From SCGC-AAA076-P13 sp965656035 (GTDB lineage: Bacteria; Pseudomonadota; Gammaproteobacteria; Magnimaribacterales; D2472), in assembly GCA_965656035.1 (NCBI GenBank), contig CBFHIO010000006.1:1-38220 (forward strand): a stretch of DNA of 38,220 bases, in the 5' to 3' direction. The position numbers and the translations under genes are program-made. Positions 26,585 through 34,588 of this stretch are shown here, in pieces; within the stretch, counting starts at the first letter, position 1, and the number at the start of each line of letters is the position of its first letter. Under the pieces are notes generated by a model that worked only from the letters and a program-made list of their open reading frames with translations, did no database searches and was not told the origin of the DNA.

Positions 26585-26629
26585 AACTTGTCTCTAAAAA
26601 ATAGAGAGTATATACCTTTAAAAAAAATA

Positions 26630-27667
26630 TTATGCTGTTTCTTTCAGTGAAATAGAAGAAATTTCTTTAATGTATAAAGACAATTCAACCATTCTCTTTG
26701 AAAAACCCCATTCATTGTCATACCAAGCAAGGATTTTAGTTTGATTACCTATTTGGTATAAGTGATTGGTATCAAATATTGATGATGAAGAGTTATGATT
26801 AAAATCAGTACTAACTAGAGGCAAGTCGCAAACAGAGAGAACTCCTTTATATTTTCCATCAGCTGCTTTTTGAATAGTTTTTATTAGCTCATCAGGATTG
26901 AATAGCTTTTCAGTTTCAAAAGTAAAATCTAACATAGAAACATTTAAGGTGGGTACTCTTGTTGCCATACCATTAAGTTTTCCATCAAGTTCAGGTATTA
27001 CCAAACCAATAGCTTTTGCTGCGCCGGTTTTGGATGGAATGATTGACGCTGAAGCTGCTCTTGCTCTATATAAATCAGAATGTGCAACATCCAATAAGCT
27101 CTGATCATTTGTGCTTGCATGAACAGTATTAATTAAACCACTCTTAATGACATAATTTTGATGAATAATCTGAGCAATTGGTGCTAAGCAATTAGTTGTA
27201 CAAGATGCATTGGATATTATGATATCTTCGACTGATAGCTCATGATGATTTACGCCATAAACAATAGTTTTGTCTGGATTTTGCGCAGGAGCAGAAATTA
27301 GAACTTTTTTAGCTCCAGCTTTAACATGACCTAAAGCAGCTTCTTTTGATGTAAACAGACCAGTACATTCAAATACCATATCAATATTAAGCTCAGCCCA
27401 TGGGAGGCTTTCTGGATTCCTTTCAGAAAAATACTTGATTGAGGATTCATCAATTTTAATATCATTATTATGAACTACTACATCATTTGTGATTGATCCG
27501 TGGATAGAATCATATTTGAGTAAATGAGCATTTGATTCTATTTTTCCTAGATCATTTATTGCAACAAGCTCTATATCACCACCCTGATTTGCAAGATAGC
27601 CTGCTTCAATTAAATGCCTTGTGATGTTTTTGCCAATTCTCCCGAATCCATTGATAGCTATTCTCAT
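26630..27667 (-). CDS. gap: Glyceraldehyde-3-phosphate dehydrogenase
   Basis: This 345-residue protein has RIAINGFGRIGKNITRHL at the N terminus, an acidic residue after the second strand (VAINDLGK) that favours NAD, the active site SNASCTTNCLAP with C156, and WYDNEWGFSKRMVELS at the C terminus. It oxidises glyceraldehyde 3-phosphate made by Eda. It heads gap-pyk-marC-pgl. Upstream is a good promoter with the HexR-type palindrome inside its spacer, shared with divergent oadGAB. Repression of gap by HexR is known in other gammaproteobacteria, so the same is expected here. Confidence 0.95.
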   Translation of the reverse strand: MRIAINGFGRIGKNITRHLIEAGYLANQGGDIELVAINDLGKIESNAHLLKYDSIHGSITNDVVVHNNDIKIDESSIKYFSERNPESLPWAELNIDMVFECTGLFTSKEAALGHVKAGAKKVLISAPAQNPDKTIVYGVNHHELSVEDIIISNASCTTNCLAPIAQIIHQNYVIKSGLINTVHASTNDQSLLDVAHSDLYRARAASASIIPSKTGAAKAIGLVIPELDGKLNGMATRVPTLNVSMLDFTFETEKLFNPDELIKTIQKAADGKYKGVLSVCDLPLVSTDFNHNSSSSIFDTNHLYQIGNQTKILAWYDNEWGFSKRMVELSLYIKEISSISLKETA

Positions 27668-27686
27668 ATTTGTTATTTATCTATTA

Positions 27687-27714
27687 AATGTAAATTATTT
27701 ACAATATATGTCAA
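27687..27714 (-). promoter_or_regulatory. gap promoter
   Basis: On the minus strand a perfect TTGACA (27709-27714) and TACATT (27687-27692) are separated by 16 nt. The HexR-type palindrome covers most of the spacer and part of the -10, a placement that would block polymerase. The expected start is near 27680, giving a leader of about 13 nt. Confidence 0.6.
27689..27703. promoter_or_regulatory. Putative HexR operator between gap and oadG
   Basis: TGTAAATTATTTACA has perfect TGTAA/TTACA arms around a 5-nt centre, the same form as the palindrome between hexR and aceE. It overlaps the spacer and -10 of the gap promoter. It is centred about 47 bp upstream of the likely oadG start site. Confidence 0.75.
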
Positions 27715-27730
27715 TTATAATGATTTATTG

Positions 27731-27736
27731 TATAAT
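27731..27736 (+). promoter_or_regulatory. Probable -10 box of oadGAB
   Basis: A perfect TATAAT on the plus strand implies a start near 27743 and a leader of about 64 nt. The -35 region is weak (TGTCAA at 27709-27714, which is also the reverse complement of the gap -35). The HexR-type site would be centred near -47, a position where activators usually bind. Confidence 0.45.
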
Positions 27737-27806
27737 ATTTTCATTACTTATAAAAGAGCGGGTCGATCAGTTTAATGCTGCCAATTTACTGTAAAAAATA
27801 CGATTT

Positions 27807-28040
27807 ATGAACGTTTTAATTTCTTCAGGAATAAATCTTATGCTTACTGGCATGATTACAGTATTTATTTTTCTTGCTGTATTAATAATACTAATAAATA
27901 TCTCAGCCTTCCTTCTAAAAGATGATAAAAAAGTTGAAAAAAATAACGCAACAATACCTTTAAATAATAATTCCGGAAAAGTAACTGAAGATCATTTAAA
28001 AATCATAAATTATATTAGTAAGAGAATTTTCAATGGATAG
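27807..28040 (+). CDS. oadG: Oxaloacetate decarboxylase gamma subunit
   Basis: This 77-residue protein has one N-terminal membrane helix (LMLTGMITVFIFLAVLIILI) followed by a charged cytoplasmic tail rich in Lys, Asp and Asn. Size, topology and its place directly before oadA match OadG, which anchors the alpha subunit to the membrane beta subunit. Small gamma subunits are poorly conserved, so context carries much of this call. Its stop lies 8 nt inside oadA. The leader of about 64 nt after the likely start site holds no structure I can identify. Confidence 0.8.
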   Translation: MNVLISSGINLMLTGMITVFIFLAVLIILINISAFLLKDDKKVEKNNATIPLNNNSGKVTEDHLKIINYISKRIFNG

Positions 28041-29784
28041 AAAAAAAATAGGTGTAACAGAGGTGGTCCTTAGAGATGGGCATCAATCCTTGCTAGCTAC
28101 TAGACTTAGATATGAGGACATGGAATCAATTCTAGCCCATATGGATTCAATAGGATTTTGGTCTGTTGAGTCATGGGGTGGAGCGATTTTTGATTCATGC
28201 ATTAGATATCTTGGAGAAGATCCATGGGAGAGAATAAAAAAAATAAAATCAAAAATGCCCAATACCCCCCAGCAAATGCTGTTAAGAGGTCAAAACCTTC
28301 TAGGCTATAAACATTACTCTGATGAAATAGTGTTTAAATTTATTGAAAAATCTAAAGAAAATGGAGTTGATGTTTTCAGAATTTTTGATGCATTGAATGA
28401 CACCAGAAATATGGAAACTGCTATAAAAGCAACCATAGGTATAGACGGTCATGCTCAAGGAACTTTGTCTTACACCACCAGTCCAGTTCATAATATGCAG
28501 ACATGGCTTGATTTAGCCTTAAAGCTTCAAGATCTTGGTTGTCATACCCTTGCGATAAAAGATATGGCTGGTTTGCTAGATCCGTATGTTGGATTTGAGC
28601 TTGTAACAAGACTAAAAGAAAATATAGAGATTCCTATTCATCTTCATAGTCATGCAACAACTGGGATGTCGACAACGACGGCGATTAAGTGTATTGAAGC
28701 AGGTCTAGACAACGTAGATACTTCGATTTCATCTATGAGTATGACCTACGGTCATTCAGCAACTGAGACAGTAATAGGCATATTGGATAATACAAAGTAT
28801 GAGACAGGAATAAAGCTTGATAACTTAGCGCCAATTGCAAAACACTTTAGGGAAGTCAGAAAAAAATATGTCGATTTTGAGGGCTCATTAAAGGGTGTTG
28901 ATGCAAGAATAATTACCTCTCAGGTACCTGGAGGTATGCTTACTAATCTTGAAAGTCAACTCAAAGAACAAAACGCAATCGACAAATTTGATGATGTGAT
29001 AGATGAAATACCTAATGTAAGATCTGATTTAGGATACATACCTCTCGTTACTCCAACATCGCAAATCGTAGGAACTCAGGCTGTGATCAATGTTTTGAAT
29101 AATGAAAGGTACAAAGTTATCACAAAAGAAACTGAAGCAATCTTAAAAGGTGAGTATGGAAAAACTCCTGCCAATGTTGATCAGAAATTACAAGAGAAAA
29201 TTTTAGGTGAGAGCAAGCCAATAACATGCAGACCAGCGGACCTTATTGATAAAAATGAATACGAGCAAACAAAGAAAAAATTCTTGGATTTAATACAAGA
29301 TAAAAATATTGATAATACTGAAGAGAATATCCTAATCTATACCCTATTCCCTGAAATAGGATTAAAGTTCCTAGAAAATAAAGATGACAAGAATGCTTTT
29401 GAAAAATCTCCAATTCAATTAAATGAAGAAAAAAATGGTTACTATAAAGTGGTTATTGATGATGCGAATTACATTGTTAAGTATTCACAAACTGAAAAAC
29501 CAGAAATTATAAGTGGGAGTACTGAGAAAAATATTCAGTCAAATAAAAGTATTTCTTTTTCTGATGAGACTGGATTGATTGTAAGTGCTCCATTGGCAGG
29601 AAACATATTTAAAATTGAAAAGAATATTGGTGATGACATTCAAGAAGATGAAACTATTATTGTTTTAGAAGCAATGAAAATGGAAACAACAATAAAAACA
29701 CCCAAAAGTGGAAAAATTAAAAATATATTTATTAAAAACGGTGACAAGGTTCAATCTGGAGATCCTTTGTTTGAGGTAGTTTAA
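28033..29784 (+). CDS. oadA: Oxaloacetate decarboxylase alpha subunit
   Basis: This 583-residue biotin enzyme has an N-terminal carboxyltransferase barrel (VTEVVLRDGHQSLLATRLR, FRIFDALNDTRN, LHSHATTG metal site), a PYC/OADA domain at about 300-470 (VPGGMLTNLESQLKEQ), a linker, and a C-terminal biotinyl domain with K549 in VLEAMKMETT. It decarboxylates oxaloacetate to pyruvate, and OadB couples the release of CO2 to Na+ export. The length is typical. It overlaps oadG by 8 nt and shares TAATG with oadB. Divergence from gap across a HexR-type site suggests control by sugar catabolism. Confidence 0.94.
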   Translation: MDRKKIGVTEVVLRDGHQSLLATRLRYEDMESILAHMDSIGFWSVESWGGAIFDSCIRYLGEDPWERIKKIKSKMPNTPQQMLLRGQNLLGYKHYSDEIVFKFIEKSKENGVDVFRIFDALNDTRNMETAIKATIGIDGHAQGTLSYTTSPVHNMQTWLDLALKLQDLGCHTLAIKDMAGLLDPYVGFELVTRLKENIEIPIHLHSHATTGMSTTTAIKCIEAGLDNVDTSISSMSMTYGHSATETVIGILDNTKYETGIKLDNLAPIAKHFREVRKKYVDFEGSLKGVDARIITSQVPGGMLTNLESQLKEQNAIDKFDDVIDEIPNVRSDLGYIPLVTPTSQIVGTQAVINVLNNERYKVITKETEAILKGEYGKTPANVDQKLQEKILGESKPITCRPADLIDKNEYEQTKKKFLDLIQDKNIDNTEENILIYTLFPEIGLKFLENKDDKNAFEKSPIQLNEEKNGYYKVVIDDANYIVKYSQTEKPEIISGSTEKNIQSNKSISFSDETGLIVSAPLAGNIFKIEKNIGDDIQEDETIIVLEAMKMETTIKTPKSGKIKNIFIKNGDKVQSGDPLFEVV

Positions 29785-31070
29785 TGAATCTAATTGAATT
29801 TTTTTCTAATTTAGGAATTTTCAGTCTTACTTTAGGACAGTCAGTAATGATATTGGTTGGATTGCTATTAATATATTTAGCAATAAATAAAAGATTTGAA
29901 CCATTACTATTATTGCCGATCGGCTTTGGTGCACTTCTTACCAATATTCCTGAAATTGGTTTATCTATGAGCCCCATAGAGAAGTTGCTTTATACAAATA
30001 ATGCTTTAGAAATTAATACAATAATTCAACAACTATCTATATCCACATCAAGCCTACCTGAGTTTATAAAAAATGCTTCATACGGTGAGCTAAATGCACT
30101 TAACGTTGAAGCTCAAAATTTAGGATACAGACCTGGAATTTTATATATATTTTATAATACAGCTATAGGCTCAGGCATAGCTCCATTATTAATTTTTATG
30201 GGTGTTGGAGCTATGACAGATTTTGGCCCGTTGTTAGCTAATCCAAAAACTTTAATTTTAGGTGCTGCAGCACAGTTTGGTATTTTTGCAACTGTAATGG
30301 GAGCACTGTTATTAGATTACTATGGATTAATAGAGTTTTCTTTGAAACAAGCAGCAGCTACCGGAATTATTGGTGGAGCTGATGGGCCGACCGCGATATA
30401 TGTTTCATCAATATTAGCACCAGAATTATTAGGTCCAATTGCTGTTGCTGCATACTCTTATATGGCTTTAGTTCCATTAATCCAGCCACCTATTATGAAA
30501 GCATTAACTTCAGAGAATGAGAGAACTATCTCTATGGTCCAGTTAAGAACAGTTTCACAAAAAGAAAAAATTGTGTTCCCGATTATGCTTTTTTTACTTG
30601 TTGGCTTGTTGCTACCCAGTGCTGCGCCTCTATTAGGAATGTTATGTCTTGGTAATCTAATGAAAGAATCACTTGTGGTAGATAGATTAAGCGATGTTGC
30701 TCAAAACTCACTAATTAATATAGTTACTATATTTCTTGGTTTATCAGTAGGATCAAAATTAGCTGCAGATAAATTTCTATCTCCAGAAACCTTAGGCATA
30801 CTAATTTTGGGTATGGTAGCTTTTGCTATAGGAACTGCTGCTGGTATTTTAGTAGCAAAACTTATAAACATATTTAGCAAGACTAAAATCAATCCCTTGA
30901 TTGGAGCTGCTGGTGTGTCTGCGGTTCCTATGGCAGCTAGAGTTGTTAATAAAGTTGGTCTTGAATACAACTCACAAAATCATTTACTAATGCATGCTAT
31001 GGGCCCAAACATTGCTGGTGTAATTGGTTCAGCGGTTGCAGCAGGCGTGATGATTAAATTCTTAGCCTAA
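29784..31070 (+). CDS. oadB: Oxaloacetate decarboxylase beta subunit (sodium pump)
   Basis: This 428-residue membrane protein has about 10 hydrophobic segments. GIIGGADGPTAIYVSSILAP and PLIGAAGVSAVPMAARV followed by NHLLMHAMGPNIAGVIGSA are the OadB/GcdB/MmdB signatures, including the Asp in GGADGPT that takes part in Na+ transport. It removes CO2 from carboxybiotin on OadA and drives Na+ out of the cell. Its stop is followed within 11 nt by a hairpin that can act as a terminator on either strand. In this window the pump accompanies an SSS and a GPH symporter, both possible users of Na+. Confidence 0.95.
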   Translation: MNLIEFFSNLGIFSLTLGQSVMILVGLLLIYLAINKRFEPLLLLPIGFGALLTNIPEIGLSMSPIEKLLYTNNALEINTIIQQLSISTSSLPEFIKNASYGELNALNVEAQNLGYRPGILYIFYNTAIGSGIAPLLIFMGVGAMTDFGPLLANPKTLILGAAAQFGIFATVMGALLLDYYGLIEFSLKQAAATGIIGGADGPTAIYVSSILAPELLGPIAVAAYSYMALVPLIQPPIMKALTSENERTISMVQLRTVSQKEKIVFPIMLFLLVGLLLPSAAPLLGMLCLGNLMKESLVVDRLSDVAQNSLINIVTIFLGLSVGSKLAADKFLSPETLGILILGMVAFAIGTAAGILVAKLINIFSKTKINPLIGAAGVSAVPMAARVVNKVGLEYNSQNHLLMHAMGPNIAGVIGSAVAAGVMIKFLA

Positions 31071-31080
31071 ACTCCAGGCG

Positions 31081-31106
31081 AAAAAAAACAGAGGCTAGCT
31101 CTGTTT
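31081..31106 (-). terminator. Strong intrinsic terminator of the small RNA gene, possibly also ending oadB
   Basis: An 8-bp stem (AAACAGAG/CTCTGTTT at 31086-31093 and 31099-31106) with a 5-nt loop is followed on the minus strand by an unbroken run of eight T. On the plus strand the stem is followed by TTTCTTT-like sequence, so it may also terminate oadGAB from the other side. Confidence 0.8.
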
Positions 31107-31300
31107 CTTTAAGTTCGAATCCTTAGGGGTCCTGAGTGAGATTCTCTCTGGCTCCTTGAGTTCTTTCTCTTGAACTCTTGGTGGGTTACTAAGCTCTTTT
31201 TTATCGTCGACTCTTAGCAACGCTTTCACCCTATGGGCTCTTCCTTCTTGACCTCTCTAACTCCCGTCTGCAGTTGTTTGTTAGTCGGAATCAAGTTGGT
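31081..31300 (-). ncRNA. Probable structured small RNA, about 220 nt, family unknown
   Basis: The 298-bp gap between oadB and the metallo-hydrolase gene holds a complete small transcription unit on the minus strand: a near-consensus promoter, about 220 nt of transcribed sequence, and a strong intrinsic terminator. The transcript is purine-rich and can form several hairpins, including a 9-bp stem (31213-31221 with 31185-31193, one G-U pair) and a 6-bp GAGTTC/GAACTC stem (31158-31163 with 31172-31177). Base composition is visibly higher in GC than the surrounding genes, as is common for stable RNAs in AT-rich genomes. Hallmarks of tmRNA, RNase P RNA, 6S RNA and SRP RNA are not convincing. A 44-codon GTG frame (31229-31095) runs through it and ends inside the terminator hairpin, so a small mRNA is a possible alternative. 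Confidence 0.65.
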
Positions 31301-31306
31301 CTATTT

Positions 31307-31334
31307 AATATACGCTTCTTAAATTCTAAGTCAA
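31307..31334 (-). promoter_or_regulatory. Promoter of the small RNA gene
   Basis: On the minus strand TTGACT (31329-31334) and TATATT (31307-31312) are 16 nt apart, each differing from consensus at one base. This is among the best promoters in the window and faces away from the metallo-hydrolase gene. The expected start is at about 31300. Confidence 0.7.
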
Positions 31335-31342
31335 TACTTTTA

Positions 31343-31366
31343 TTTAAAAAAATTATGTTTTTTAAA
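31343..31366 (-). terminator. Weak A/T-only hairpin after the metallo-hydrolase gene
   Basis: A perfect 9-bp inverted repeat (TTTAAAAAA/TTTTTTAAA, loop of 6) starts just past the stop codon. It has no G-C pair and would be unstable, so it is only a possible terminator. Confidence 0.3.
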
Positions 31367-31368
31367 AT

Positions 31369-32337
31369 CTATTCTAGATTGATAACACTTCCTGGAATAA
31401 CTGAGGTAAATTCTAAGTTTTTAAATTCCATCATAGCTTTCTCAAGTCTTATTTTTGGCTCAATAGTATCTTCATCAGTTAAAACAAAAGTGGCCCAATG
31501 CATGCCAAATGATTTTTCAGCCTCTAGATCTAACATTATCTGAACTGCATCCTCTGGGTTTACATGGCTTTCAGCCATAAACCATTCTGGATCATAGGCT
31601 CCAATAGGAATAAAAGCATATTTTGGAGACCCTAGCCTAGCCTTGGTATCTATAAAATCTTTTGAATAACCCGTATCACCTGCATGGTAAAGTGAATAAT
31701 CTTTATGTTTGAAAAACCACCCTCCCCAAAGGCTTTTATTTCTATCAAATAAAGATCTTTTGGACCAATGCTGGACTGGAGTAAAAGTAATTTCAAAACC
31801 TTTATGCTCAATTGACTCCCACCAATCAAATTCATATACATTTTTGATTTTTTTTCTCTTTAATAAAATTTCATCGCCAGCTGGTACTAAAAAAATAGCT
31901 TCAGGATGATTTTCTGCAATCTTTTTTAAGGAACTAATATCTAAGTGATCGTAGTGATTATGGCTTACGGTAACAATATCAATATTTGGTAGCTCGCCTA
32001 AAGGTATGGCTGGAGGTATTAATCTTTTTGGGCCAATATTTCTTAGAGGCGATGCTCTGTCAGAGAATATCGGATCTGTAAGAATTGTTACCCCATTTTT
32101 CTTAATTAAAAAGGTGGAGTGGCCTATCCAAATTGCATAATTATCATCCCCAGATAAATCCAAACCCTGCCATTCTGATGAAAGTTCAATTTTGGTAATC
32201 ACTGGCTCAACATCAGACCTAATCCACTTCAACATATCTGCAAATGATTTATCAGATGCAACACCGTTGGTATTTTTATACTCTGCAAATAACAAGCCTG
32301 TAGTTAATAGGAAAAAAATATAAAAAAATTTATGCAT
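31369..32337 (-). CDS. Exported metallo-beta-lactamase-fold hydrolase (NAPE-PLD/RomA-like)
   Basis: This 322-residue protein has a signal peptide (MHKFFYIFFLLTTGLLFAEY). The body has IGHSTFLIKKNGVTILTDP, the metal motif SHNHYDHLD, YHAGDTGYSKDF and a late FGMHWATF histidine. That order is typical of the MBL-fold branch that includes RomA and N-acyl-phosphatidylethanolamine phospholipase D-like enzymes. These hydrolyse phosphodiesters or lactones, but the substrate here is unknown. It is the last gene of a set with a polysaccharide deacetylase (9-nt gap) and a GT4 glycosyltransferase, so a role in the cell envelope is plausible by context only. The small RNA promoter begins about 35 nt downstream. 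Confidence 0.82.
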   Translation of the reverse strand: MHKFFYIFFLLTTGLLFAEYKNTNGVASDKSFADMLKWIRSDVEPVITKIELSSEWQGLDLSGDDNYAIWIGHSTFLIKKNGVTILTDPIFSDRASPLRNIGPKRLIPPAIPLGELPNIDIVTVSHNHYDHLDISSLKKIAENHPEAIFLVPAGDEILLKRKKIKNVYEFDWWESIEHKGFEITFTPVQHWSKRSLFDRNKSLWGGWFFKHKDYSLYHAGDTGYSKDFIDTKARLGSPKYAFIPIGAYDPEWFMAESHVNPEDAVQIMLDLEAEKSFGMHWATFVLTDEDTIEPKIRLEKAMMEFKNLEFTSVIPGSVINLE

Positions 32338-32346
32338 AATGATTAA

Positions 32347-33153
32347 TTAAATAAAGCCTCTAAAACCTTTTTGAACTCTTAATTTAAAAGCAAAAAAGTT
32401 GTCCTTACCAGATGCTTTTATTCTTTTAAGTTCAAATGGTGTATCAGCATTAGCTACCCCCTCATTTGTTGTAACCGCTGATTCAAAACTGCTAGTCTCT
32501 ACAATTTTAACGTCCTCATCATTATAAATGCCAAAAGGATATGCAAAGCTAGAAACCTTTGTATTAAATGTTGTTTCTAGAATATTTTTGCATTCAATCA
32601 TTTCATGTTTTTTATCATCTAAGGGAGTGTTTGGTAGATAGGGATGGGTAATTGTATGACCACCAAGCTCGAAAACTCCCGAATATAGCATTTCTTTTAT
32701 ATTATCATCAGATAATTTTTCTTCTTCAGCTAATACACCAGTGTTATGTTTTGGATTCTTTTTTATAGACCAATCGTTTTGATGTCTATCAATAACTAAA
32801 TATAAGGTAGCGCAGGCATCATATTTTTTTAACAACGGGAATGCTTGAGTATAGTTGTCCAAATACCCATCATCAAAGGTTATCGCTACTACCTTAGTGT
32901 CATTTTCATGGTCTTTTAATTCAGACATCTTAATAAATTTCCATCCATTATCCTTGAAGTAGCTTAATTGCTTTTCAAACATTTCTGGAGTTACTCTTAA
33001 ACCAGATTTTTTACCTTTTTTGGGCTGATTTGAAATCATGTGATACATCATAATTCTAGTTTTATTAAAGCTTACCTTTGGATACCACCATGCATATTTC
33101 AAAGAAAAAAGAATTAATAGAAGGTCAGTAATAATGAATAAAGTAATTAGCAT
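32347..33153 (-). CDS. Polysaccharide deacetylase (CE4)
   Basis: This 268-residue protein has one N-terminal membrane helix (LITLFIITDLLLILFSLKYA), which probably anchors it with the catalytic domain outside. CE4/NodB motifs are visible: VAITFDDGYLDNY (catalytic and metal Asp), ELGGHTITHPYL (metal His pair) and SFAYPFGIYND. It would remove acetyl groups from an envelope or capsular polysaccharide. It overlaps the GT4 gene by 7 nt, and the same pairing is common in LPS and exopolysaccharide gene sets. The exact substrate is not readable. Confidence 0.85.
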   Translation of the reverse strand: MLITLFIITDLLLILFSLKYAWWYPKVSFNKTRIMMYHMISNQPKKGKKSGLRVTPEMFEKQLSYFKDNGWKFIKMSELKDHENDTKVVAITFDDGYLDNYTQAFPLLKKYDACATLYLVIDRHQNDWSIKKNPKHNTGVLAEEEKLSDDNIKEMLYSGVFELGGHTITHPYLPNTPLDDKKHEMIECKNILETTFNTKVSSFAYPFGIYNDEDVKIVETSSFESAVTTNEGVANADTPFELKRIKASGKDNFFAFKLRVQKGFRGFI

Positions 33154-34256
33154 GAGACTATTTCTTTATAGAATTCTATTGTAGATTGGCACATATTTGA
33201 TTGTAAGAACTTTGTATTTTTTTTAATTTCCAGATTATTTCCATCGAGTATTGAGATTGATTTATTCAGTAAGGATTTTGAATCATTTGGTTCAACAGCG
33301 CCATAGGGGTAAAGTTCCTCTAAAATCTCTTTAACACCACCTCTATTGTAGCCTATCGATGGAACTCCAATTGACAGAGGTTCTAATATGCTTCTACCAA
33401 ATGACTCAGACTTGTTTGATGTATTAAAAACTATATTGGATATTGCATAAATATTTTTAATATCCTTTCTGAAATTTAGAAAATAAATATCTGATTCTAA
33501 CTTTAGAGAATGTATTATTCGTTTAAGGTAATCTAGATATTTTTTATGTTTATCCTTTGCTTCTCCTGCAATTAAAACCTTTACCCTATGATGTGACTGG
33601 TCATGAATATCTTTTGTTAGATTTATAATTTTTTCAAAATCCTTTAAGGGAGATATTCTTCCGGCAATGGTTAATAACTTATGGTTTTTAGTTTCTGGAT
33701 GTTCTGAATACCATCTATCTAACCATTCAGCAGACGGCTTATAGCCGTTAAAATACTCTTCGCCATCAACACCTCTATATATAAGTCTTATGTTTTTAGA
33801 TTCTGTTTTAAGATAATTATCAATAAGATAGCTATGTGCTGAATTTGAAACTGTAATAATGTTTTGAGGTTTTGACATTACAGCACTGTAGAAATTGACA
33901 GAATAAAGACCATGAATGGTTGAAACTAGCTTAGGCCTTTGATGCTTTGGTATCTTGTTGAGAGCTTTCCAAACAATCCAGGCCGGCATTCTAGATCTCA
34001 CATGCAATATGTCAGCTTTCATCTCTTTGATCCATTCAGCCAAAGGTCTGACATGTCTGAATGTAAATATATTTTTTTTATGGAGTTTCCATTGATGATG
34101 GTGCGTGCCCTCACTAATTAATTGATCTACAAGTCTGCCACCAGCTGAAACAACATGTGACTCATGGCCACCATCTACTAAAGCTTTGGATATTTCTAAA
34201 ACACCTTGTTCAACTCCTCCACTCTCAAGGGTTGGAACAAATTGAATAATTTTCAT
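33147..34256 (-). CDS. GT4-family glycosyltransferase
   Basis: This 369-residue protein has the GT-B layout. IQFVPTLESGGVEQGVLEIS, ending in KALVDGGHESHVVSAGG, forms the acceptor half. LLTIAGRISPLKDFEKIINL begins the donor half, and SESFGRSILEPLSIGVPSIG followed by GGVKEIL is the E-x7-E nucleotide-sugar motif of GT4. It lacks a signal peptide and probably works at the cytoplasmic face of the inner membrane in LPS or polysaccharide synthesis. It opens a three-gene set with the deacetylase and the metallo-hydrolase. The 42 nt before it contain no promoter I can call with confidence. Confidence 0.87.
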   Translation of the reverse strand: MKIIQFVPTLESGGVEQGVLEISKALVDGGHESHVVSAGGRLVDQLISEGTHHHQWKLHKKNIFTFRHVRPLAEWIKEMKADILHVRSRMPAWIVWKALNKIPKHQRPKLVSTIHGLYSVNFYSAVMSKPQNIITVSNSAHSYLIDNYLKTESKNIRLIYRGVDGEEYFNGYKPSAEWLDRWYSEHPETKNHKLLTIAGRISPLKDFEKIINLTKDIHDQSHHRVKVLIAGEAKDKHKKYLDYLKRIIHSLKLESDIYFLNFRKDIKNIYAISNIVFNTSNKSESFGRSILEPLSIGVPSIGYNRGGVKEILEELYPYGAVEPNDSKSLLNKSISILDGNNLEIKKNTKFLQSNMCQSTIEFYKEIVSC

Positions 34257-34298
34257 AAAAAGATTTTAACATTGATGTATAAGGTATCTATAGATTGT

Positions 34299-34586
34299 CT
34301 AGCTAACGCCTTCAACAATGGTTACTAATCTATTTGCTGAATGCCTTACATGGATTAAAGCTTCTTGATACTCATCAGAGTTATAGCAAAACACTGCCTC
34401 ATCAAAACTATTAAACTCTATTAATACAGTTCTTTCGAAACCTTCTCCCTCAACCTCAATTTGCTGACCGCCTCTAGCTAAAAATTTGCCATTGTATTTG
34501 CGTACAATTGGTCCAGCTAACTCAACATACTTAGCGTATTCGTCTTGGTTTAAAATATTTCCTCTTACTACCCAATAAGCTTTCAT
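34299..34586 (-). CDS. DUF1330-family small protein
   Basis: This 95-residue alpha/beta protein has the DUF1330 pattern: KAYWVVRGNILNQDEYAKYV, KYNGKFLARGG and VLIEFNSFDEAVFCYNSDEYQEA. The fold is a ferredoxin-like dimeric alpha/beta barrel related to small monooxygenases, but no activity is established for this family. It begins 2 nt after the malate synthase stop, so it is almost certainly cotranscribed with glcB. A link to glyoxylate metabolism is suggested only by this position. Confidence 0.85.
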   Translation of the reverse strand: MKAYWVVRGNILNQDEYAKYVELAGPIVRKYNGKFLARGGQQIEVEGEGFERTVLIEFNSFDEAVFCYNSDEYQEALIHVRHSANRLVTIVEGVS

Positions 34587-34588
34587 CT

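Noticed and set aside
26591..26607. Small TCTCTA/TAGAGA hairpin between gap and pyk
   Set aside because: The 6-bp stem is weak and has no clear T run. It may be an RNA processing site but is not enough for a terminator call.
31112..31130. GTTCGAATCC on the plus strand, like a tRNA T-arm
   Set aside because: No matching D-arm, anticodon arm or acceptor stem lies around it on either strand.
31095..31229. A GTG-started frame of 44 codons on the minus strand, rich in Lys and Glu
   Set aside because: It has no clear ribosome site, starts about 70 nt into the transcript and stops inside the terminator hairpin. The hairpins and promoter-terminator layout fit a small RNA better. I keep it only as an alternative.
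31081..31300. RNase P RNA, tmRNA, 6S RNA or SRP RNA
   Set aside because: A stretch like GGGTGAAAG followed by a TAAGAG loop recalls the RNase P P11/P12 region, but the unit is too short and other RNase P core blocks (GAGGAAAGTCC, ACAGAACCCGGCTTA) are absent. tmRNA ends, the 6S long hairpin and the SRP loop were not found.
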